A stretch of DNA of 27,932 nt from positions 1 to 27,932 of the forward strand of contig NZ_JADEXS020000006.1 in NCBI RefSeq assembly GCF_015207005.2, read 5' to 3'. The notes beneath the pieces were generated by a model. That model did not search any database. It was not told where the DNA came from and saw only the letters and a program-made list of their open reading frames with translations. This document shows, in pieces, positions 23,108 through 27,932 of the stretch. Within the stretch, counting starts at the first letter, position 1; each line of letters starts with the position of its first letter. Source of the DNA: Desmonostoc muscorum LEGE 12446. GTDB lineage: Bacteria; Cyanobacteriota; Cyanobacteriia; Cyanobacteriales; Nostocaceae. The position numbers were made by a program, and so were the translations under genes.

Positions 23108-23148
23108 TTAAAAAATAAATAAGCAGATAAATGAACTCCTAACTAGTT

Positions 23149-23601
23149 ATGCAGCCAGACCCCCGTACCAATCTTAGCAATCAACTAGCTGACACATTAA
23201 CCAATCGGTCAGTTGCACCAGATGAAAAGCGAGAAGTAACCATCACGTTTAGGGCTAGCTATGCTGAGAAAGCTAGACTAGAGCAGCGTTGCAGTGGAGT
23301 GGTGCAAAGTGACTATATAAGAGCGAGATTATTTGACTACCCTTTACCACATCCTAAGTTAATCATTCCCGAAGTGAACCGACAGGCTATCTACGAGCTA
23401 AAGAAGATTGGGAACAACCTAAATCAACAGACTAGAGCTATTAACGAAGCTGTAAAAATTGGTAGCCAACCCCTGAGTAATGAGGTGAAATCATATCTGA
23501 AAACTATTGAAGAATTGACAGTCCTTTTAGAACATACTCGCCAATCACTCACTCAAGCATCGCTAGAAAGGCAGGGCAATGATTACCAAAGTCAAGGCTA
23601 A
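23149..23601 (+). CDS. mobC: MobC-type mobilisation accessory protein
   Basis: A 150-residue relaxosome protein that would help the relaxase open oriT. The N-terminal part contains an RHH-like strand (KREVTITFRASYAEKARLEQ), and the C-terminal half carries the MobC hallmark ELKKIGNNLNQQTRAINEAV (about residues 84-103) followed by a coiled-coil helix. It overlaps the relaxase gene by 23 nt, the usual mobC-relaxase arrangement. Confidence 0.88.
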   Translation: MQPDPRTNLSNQLADTLTNRSVAPDEKREVTITFRASYAEKARLEQRCSGVVQSDYIRARLFDYPLPHPKLIIPEVNRQAIYELKKIGNNLNQQTRAINEAVKIGSQPLSNEVKSYLKTIEELTVLLEHTRQSLTQASLERQGNDYQSQG

Positions 23602-25201
23602 CAAATCATTTCGCGGTACTACTAAATATGTGCTTGAGAAAGAGAAAGCCAAAATTATTGGCGGGAATATGTACGGTCAAAGCACTAATGAACTGGTAGA
23701 GCAGTTTACCTTATCAGCCCACCTTAACCCCCAACTAAAAGACCCATGCTATCACTTAATGCTTAGTGTACCGAAAAATGATAGAACGCTAAATGATGAC
23801 GAATTAGCTAATCTATCCCAACGTCATTTGGCATCGGTCATTGTACTATCGCGGCTTCAAGGTGATGAATCCCAAGTTAAACAACCTGATAAAAGAATAG
23901 ACGACACCAAACTCAAACAGCTAGTTAACGACTTTATAGAATCAGAACTGCCAGCTTATGACTTCTTTATAGCGCGACACTCTGATAAAGAACATGACCA
24001 CACCCATATCGTTGCATCTAGAGTCAATAATCTAGATGGTAAATCTATTCGTACCTGGAACAATTACGCCCACTCTGAACACTCTGCCCGACTACTAGAG
24101 CGAGAATTTCAGCTAACTCAACTCCAAAGCAGTTGGGAGAGTAAGCAAAAAGCTATGACCCGGAATCAACTTGAACGAGTCGAGCGCGATGGACTTCCAG
24201 GCGAAGAAATAATGCGACGGGCAATTGAGCAAGTGGCAGTAAATAAACCCACGATGCCTCAGCTAATTGAGCGTTTATGGAGAGAGCATCAAGTTAAAGC
24301 CATCGTCAGTTATTACGGTCACGGTGGGGTAAGGGGTATTAAGTTTGGTATTGATGTCGGCTCACTTAATGAAGATGGTTCGCCCCGACTCCTGTGGAAA
24401 CAGGGAGGTAATCTCAATAAATATAAGTGTTCATTTAAAAAGCTTCAGACCGAATTGGGGATAAGTTATGACCCTATACGGGATGAACTCGAAATTAAAC
24501 GCCTAAATAAATTGCTAGAATCTGCCCCGATTCAGCAAAATAAACAGCAGCTAATATCTCCAGTCTCGTCTAATAAACCTCAAAGTATAGTCGAAGCTAA
24601 ACCCCAACTAACCCCGGGTAAATCAGCAGAGTTATACAAGCATTACAGTACGGAATTGCAAAACTTATTAGTGATTGACCGAGATAAAGAAATTGCTATA
24701 CGGGCGCTTCAAGATGAAAATTCCGCCCGGGATGTTGAAGAAATTATCAAAGCCAGTCCAGCTAAATGGACTACTGATGAAGCTAGGGCATTGGTACTAA
24801 TCGCTAGCAATCAACTGGCAACTATTGAGCCAGAACCAGAACAGTCACTCGATGAAAAGCAGCGTAAAGAATCGGAATTCTTAGCGATGGCTGTGCCTAT
24901 TGCTGTTGAATTAATCAACTGGCAATTAAGAGAAACTAGCTCAAATCGCCTTAGATTCAAACGTGCCACTCTGGAGAAACAGGGTAGAGAATTGGTGTTT
25001 AACCATGATGAAAGAGGTGAGATTTTCCGGGTGTCTGTCAACCGAAACCAGTCAGGTGAGCTTGAGTATTCACCTATTCATATTGGGTCAGTAGAGAGAG
25101 AAGACCTGATGCTTTGGCAAAAAGCAGATCGCGTATTGCAACAGATAATAGAAGAACAGCAACAACAATCAATCAGACAAAGTAAAGGGTTCTCCCTCTA
25201 G
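23579..25201 (+). CDS. Relaxase/mobilisation nuclease (PF03432-like)
   Basis: A 540-residue relaxase that nicks and covalently binds plasmid DNA for transfer. The likely nucleophile is Y17 (GTTKYVLEKEK). The metal-binding motif reads H134-S-D136 ... H141-T-H143-I-V in IARHSDKEHDHTHIVASRVN, matching HxD...HxHIV of MOBP-type relaxases. The relaxase domain ends near residue 200; the remaining residues include a DNA-binding or dimerisation region and a conserved cyanobacterial-plasmid C-terminal domain (about 430-535). The start lies inside mobC. No conjugation pilus genes are in the window, so the plasmid looks mobilisable rather than self-transmissible. Confidence 0.92.
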   Translation: MITKVKANKSFRGTTKYVLEKEKAKIIGGNMYGQSTNELVEQFTLSAHLNPQLKDPCYHLMLSVPKNDRTLNDDELANLSQRHLASVIVLSRLQGDESQVKQPDKRIDDTKLKQLVNDFIESELPAYDFFIARHSDKEHDHTHIVASRVNNLDGKSIRTWNNYAHSEHSARLLEREFQLTQLQSSWESKQKAMTRNQLERVERDGLPGEEIMRRAIEQVAVNKPTMPQLIERLWREHQVKAIVSYYGHGGVRGIKFGIDVGSLNEDGSPRLLWKQGGNLNKYKCSFKKLQTELGISYDPIRDELEIKRLNKLLESAPIQQNKQQLISPVSSNKPQSIVEAKPQLTPGKSAELYKHYSTELQNLLVIDRDKEIAIRALQDENSARDVEEIIKASPAKWTTDEARALVLIASNQLATIEPEPEQSLDEKQRKESEFLAMAVPIAVELINWQLRETSSNRLRFKRATLEKQGRELVFNHDERGEIFRVSVNRNQSGELEYSPIHIGSVEREDLMLWQKADRVLQQIIEEQQQQSIRQSKGFSL

Positions 25202-25209
25202 GCGATGGC

Positions 25210-25336
25210 GCAACTCTTAACCGCTTCGCTCAAATAGTCGGTGTCTGCCACTGCCACAAATCCACTCCTGGAGCCAACCAATTTGTTGCAGGCAGCGGCA
25301 GACACTCCGCTTCGCCGCCTATTTGTTAAGAGTTGC
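25210..25336. repeat. Long imperfect palindrome after the relaxase gene
   Basis: Stacked arms pair across 127 bp: GCAACTCTTAAC (25210-25221) with 25325-25336, AAATAG (25232) with CTATTT (25319), GTGTCTGCC (25241-25249) with GGCAGACAC (25297-25305), CTGCC (25251) with GGCAG (25291), and ACAAAT (25256) with ATTTGT (25281). It starts 9 bp after the relaxase stop. It could be a terminator, a single-strand origin, a second transfer-related site or a miniature element. Confidence 0.75.
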
Positions 25337-25436
25337 TTGAGTTAGTGCTGCGTGGAACAACATCGCTGAAATTTCTGCCAATTAAACATACTAGAATGAG
25401 TTATTATCATCAACTTCAAGTACAGTCCTGTTTATT

Positions 25437-26105
25437 GTGGATGCTATTTCAATTTTGCAGCAAGCTTTAAATGACTTCTGCTCACAAGTGCTTCTTGATA
25501 CAAGTTTTGTGGCGAAGGCGTTTAAGCAGATACACTTCATGAAGCGGGAGTTTGGCGAAGGGTATGCCTTAATTAATGTTGGACAGTTTCGCCCAGACAT
25601 TGATGAATTCATTTACCCAGAAAAAGATGGGCTTGCAACTTTGTGGCTGGACGAAGAGACAACTTATAAATATTTAAACAGCGAAATGGCCACTAACGTT
25701 TTGAACGTTGTCGATCACGAATCCTGCCCCCCTCACCACGAAGTTTTCATTTTCATGGGCAGTATTGATAATGGCGATGCAATAAAAGAAGGTCGATACA
25801 GTGTAGCTGTCATGAGTTTCAATGTTGCTGACCCCTACCGCATCAAACCCTCATCAATTACATCTAAGCAAATTGAAAAACGGCTGCGACGGATGGCTAG
25901 TAGCGGAGTACGTCTATTGATTCTCGATACGTCTAATCCTGATTTTATGGGTAAGAACCTTGCAAAATGGCTGCGTGAAATCAAAAGGTTAGGAAAATAC
26001 GCGGATCAACACTTTAGCATCATGATAGATGCTACTGATGAGTTCCCCGCAGAACTCCCGCCAGATTTGCGAGACGATTGCTGGACTATCAGGTTTGGTA
26101 AGTAG
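25437..26105 (+). CDS. Hypothetical protein, 222 residues
   Basis: No family recognised. The frame is open from 25395 and its only standard start before the first conserved-looking segment is GTG 25437; a Met at residue 35 is the alternative. The protein is mixed alpha/beta and acidic, with strands such as GYALINVGQFRP, HEVFIFMGSIDNG and YSVAVMSFNVAD and a helical segment TSKQIEKRLRRMASSGVRLL followed by ILDTSNPD. No membrane helix or signal peptide. It stands alone between the relaxase region and the umuD remnant. Confidence 0.6.
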   Translation: MDAISILQQALNDFCSQVLLDTSFVAKAFKQIHFMKREFGEGYALINVGQFRPDIDEFIYPEKDGLATLWLDEETTYKYLNSEMATNVLNVVDHESCPPHHEVFIFMGSIDNGDAIKEGRYSVAVMSFNVADPYRIKPSSITSKQIEKRLRRMASSGVRLLILDTSNPDFMGKNLAKWLREIKRLGKYADQHFSIMIDATDEFPAELPPDLRDDCWTIRFGK

Positions 26106-26336
26106 TTTCAGTCCTGTATTCCACGTATTAGCCCTAACGTGTAGCGCAATGACTATATATATTGATGTGACGAATGGCGCTCATTGAAGCGATCGCCTAA
26201 CATAGATTTTAACCAATACCCATCAAGTAATAATGATGAAATTAACTATGGAATTGGGCGGTTTTAAGAAAGCGAGTTAAGAAACGGAATTGATTGACTT
26301 GCCCAAAAGCTCCATTTATAGGGATTTTGGCTGCCA

Positions 26337-26696
26337 ATGTTTCGCAACTTCCTTGCTCGGTTGAAGTTTATTAAATTTCTTAGCGTACATGGCTATCTGG
26401 AAGATGAAATTGACCTATCCAGCTATCTCATCCGCAATCCTGCCGCCACCTACGTCATGCGGGTGCAGAGACATTCAATCTGCCCGATCTGTGCTGTAGA
26501 GGCAGGGACAGTTTCCAGGGTAACTGGTGATAGACTCTTGGATGATGCGTTGCCGAACCGTGCTGTCATTGGCAGCAGCTTCCTACTTCTGGGCCTGTTA
26601 GAAACAGGAAGCTGTAAACTCCGGTGCATTGAAGTTGTTAGACGGCGCTTTCATAGCACGTCTCTTGCTTTCGACGGGCTGTGGTGGAAGAATTAA
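26337..26696 (+). pseudogene. Broken umuD-like (S24 peptidase) gene
   Basis: The 119-residue frame begins with sequence typical of UmuD: GYLEDEIDLSSYLIRNPAAT then YVMRVQ, which in intact proteins continues GDSM with the catalytic Ser. Here it reads RHSICPICAVEAG instead, and later GDRLLDDALPNRAVIGSS partly restores the UmuD pattern (GD.L.VDR.L.P). The catalytic Ser and Lys contexts are lost and the N-terminal cleavage region is absent, so this is a decayed SOS mutagenesis gene. No umuC follows. Confidence 0.6.
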
Positions 26697-26765
26697 CTAT
26701 AGATTTCTGAGTATCACAGCTTGTGAAGGAGTCTCGTAAATAATCGTACTTCAGAACAGCTAATA

Positions 26766-27170
26766 TTACACTCCGTTAGCATTCTGAATTTCCAGCTTCA
26801 CAGTCGCCCAGTCACCCTCACTATCATCTACACGCCCATCGTAAACAGACTTCGTTTCACCTAGCATAATATTTGTTGCATCAATTCCCTTTGAACCTCC
26901 CATATTCCAACTGGGACCTTCCCAGAGTTCAACTACTCCAGATGCAGTAATAACCCCAGCGCCATCAGCTTGCATATCTAGTTTAATAGTAAGGCGTACT
27001 TCTCCATCGACCGTCTTCGAATCCTCATAAGACTTTGAAAATCCGCCTTGCTCAAGAGTGACATTTTTGGAAAAAGAGTAAGCTTCTTCTTCATCAGTAC
27101 CAAACACATCACCAGAATCATCATCGTGAACTCGTCCATTTGCATTGATTTTTGCGATCCGAGTTGCCAT
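26766..27170 (-). CDS. Hypothetical beta-rich acidic protein, 134 residues
   Basis: No family recognised. The preferred start is ATG 27170 (MATRIAKINANGRVH), 10 nt after AAGGA; the frame is open from ATG 27179. It has many alternating beta-type segments (EVRLTIKLDMQADGAGVITA, SGVVELWEGPSW, DWATVKLEIQNANG) and acidic loops (HDDDSGDVFGTDEEE), suggesting a compact beta-sandwich. No signal peptide or membrane helix. It stands alone and is divergent from the small frame at 27233. Confidence 0.6.
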   Translation of the reverse strand: MATRIAKINANGRVHDDDSGDVFGTDEEEAYSFSKNVTLEQGGFSKSYEDSKTVDGEVRLTIKLDMQADGAGVITASGVVELWEGPSWNMGGSKGIDATNIMLGETKSVYDGRVDDSEGDWATVKLEIQNANGV

Positions 27171-27232
27171 CACTCTCATTTCCTTAAATTACAAACAGTC
27201 TCCTAAGAAATTAGATTTTCACTACTCAATGA

Positions 27233-27469
27233 ATGTCAAAGTTATTCCTTGACAAGCTCTTACAGTCATCGGCTACAATCGGTGATTGTGATCATGTCCA
27301 TTATGGTGATGATGACCACCAAAAGTGGTTGCATTCCAAGCCCATAGATGAATATGTTCATGAACAAGCTAAATATAGTGTATTAAAGCATTTGGCAAGA
27401 TTCTTTGCTTTGCTCAGAATGACAACCAAAGACAATTTGGTATTAATTCATGTTTATAAGTTGATATAA
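27233..27469 (+). CDS. Doubtful small hypothetical protein
   Basis: 78 codons without a clear ribosome-binding site. The N-terminal part is His/Asp-rich (DCDHVHYGDDDHQKWLHSKP), while the end (LARFFALLRMTTKDN) resembles translated repetitive DNA seen in many bacterial intergenic regions. It may be a truncated gene fused to repeat sequence, or not a gene. Confidence 0.3.
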   Translation: MSKLFLDKLLQSSATIGDCDHVHYGDDDHQKWLHSKPIDEYVHEQAKYSVLKHLARFFALLRMTTKDNLVLIHVYKLI

Positions 27470-27471
27470 CT

Positions 27472-27538
27472 ATTTAAATCATTCCTTTGGTAGAAAATTT
27501 AAATCATTCCTTGGGTAGAAAATTTATATCATTCTTTG
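27472..27538 (+). repeat. 25-bp tandem repeat, about 2.7 copies
   Basis: The unit ATTTAAATCATTCCTTTGG plus TAGAAA occurs at 27472-27496 and, with one change, at 27497-27521, followed by a partial third copy (ATTTATATCATTCTTTG, 27522-27538). Its position before the AT-rich partition end may mean a binding-site array, or it may be neutral. Confidence 0.75.
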
Positions 27539-27932
27539 CTTTATAAGAACAATGGCTTCTCAGAGGTCACTGTAGAAAAAAAGTTTTTTGTACTTTAGGA
27601 ATTTTATAACCCTCGACCGCACAAGTAGGTTGCACCGCATTGGCGACCCAAACCCTTACTATTTAAGCCTTTTAACTGGCTAGTCAAACTTTTTCTTACT
27701 TTTTTTTCTTACTTTTACAAATATCATCAATAAATTTAGACCTAAACAAAGAAATCATAAGTTTAAATCTATGCTTTAGTTCTCTCTTCAAATCACAACC
27801 AGCCTTAGACAAGATTGTAATTAATTTAACTTTCAGTCACTGAAATACTATGACTAGGTAAAATAGTCAATTTATAGTTACAAATGTATATTTGTAATTA
27901 ATTACATTTGTAATAATGCTATTTTGTGCATT
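27539..27932. other. AT-rich non-coding end with partition-type motifs
   Basis: No gene is visible in this stretch. The last 50 bases hold TTACAAATG, TTTGTAATT and the perfect 14-bp palindrome TGTAATTAATTACA (27893-27906), then ATTTGTAAT. TTTGTAA-type words continue at the first bases of the window (ATT joined to TGTAAATTTGTAATTT), as expected if the molecule is circular and this is the upstream half of the parA centromere. Confidence 0.55.

Larger units (their letters stand above)
22471..23148. other. Non-coding divergent region of the mobilisation locus
   Basis: 678 bp between divergent operons. A 108-codon open frame at 22604-22930 has the composition of translated repeats and is not believed to be a gene. 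The region holds a small hairpin (CTTTACCC-TCC-GGGTAAAG, 22811-22829), two inverted sets of heptanucleotide repeats and a nested palindrome that is the best oriT candidate. Confidence 0.6.

Noticed and set aside
5269..26196. Eleven GCGATCGC sites considered as a regulatory array
   Set aside because: They are scattered in genes and gaps and match the known genome-wide HIP1 repeat of cyanobacteria; useful as a host signature only.
1..27932. CRISPR array, tRNA or rRNA genes
   Set aside because: No regularly spaced identical repeats with unique spacers and no recognisable tRNA or rRNA sequence were seen on either strand.

Overview
The window looks like a cyanobacterial plasmid, probably from a filamentous Nostocales host (Nostoc-like), and it may be the whole circular replicon. 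Three things support this. The HIP1 octamer GCGATCGC occurs 11 times in 28 kb, where well under one is expected by chance. Heptanucleotide tandem repeats of the kind known as STRR in heterocystous cyanobacteria are present. Almost every recognisable gene belongs to replication, partition, mobilisation or mobile DNA, and there are no tRNA, rRNA or core metabolic genes. The same AT-rich TGTAATTAATTAC motif lies at the right edge (27893-27906), around the left-edge parA promoter and just after the ParA/RHH pair, which fits a circle cut open at an arbitrary point in its partition locus.

Layout. (1) 1-1060: a type Ib-like partition module (small ParA plus a ribbon-helix-helix, RHH, partner) bracketed by AT-rich palindromes. 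(2) 1108-5350: accessory genes, namely a DUF1016/YhcG-type PD-(D/E)XK nuclease, a membrane-anchored PAS-GGDEF-EAL cyclic-di-GMP protein and a compact tyrosine recombinase with an inverted repeat just upstream. (3) 5609-7917: a gene remnant, then a two-gene unit of a PD-(D/E)XK nuclease-like domain fused to a ParA ATPase, followed by a ParB-N-like/Rho_N-like protein. (4) 8182-12621, minus strand: the replication block. It holds a 1069-residue primase-helicase (zinc finger, TOPRIM, SF3 P-loop) with hairpins in its leader and repeated GGACAG words in its 3' end, and a downstream hypothetical with a basic tail. (5) 13004-15070: a second segregation-type module of three RHH-like small proteins, a promoter whose spacer is a perfect palindrome, nine GTTTCA/TGAAAC words (three as tandem heptads) and a ParM-like actin ATPase. 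(6) 15063-15921: small hypothetical genes, two of them broken. (7) 15922-18017: an IS50-like member of the IS4 family with 26-bp perfect terminal inverted repeats, a passenger gene and three copies of one hairpin. (8) 18019-22470: a small membrane protein and a membrane-anchored P-loop ATPase on the plus strand converge on a minus-strand operon (Ser/Asp-rich protein, MinD/ParA-like ATPase, coiled-coil membrane protein), with a strong bidirectional terminator between them. (9) 22471-25336: a 678-bp non-coding divergent region with a candidate oriT, then mobC and relaxase genes and a long cruciform-forming sequence. (10) 25437-27932: hypotheticals, a broken umuD-like gene, a 25-bp tandem repeat and the AT-rich partition end.

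How it may work together. The primase-helicase copies the plasmid. The ParA/RHH and ParM/RHH modules would segregate it. MobC and the relaxase nick oriT, and the P-loop membrane ATPase and the MinD-like/coiled-coil pair may couple the plasmid to a membrane transfer apparatus, since no full type IV secretion set is present. The most novel-looking units are the nuclease-ParA fusion with its ParB-like partner, the RHH/heptad/ParM locus, and the IS4-family element with its passenger gene and repeated hairpins.
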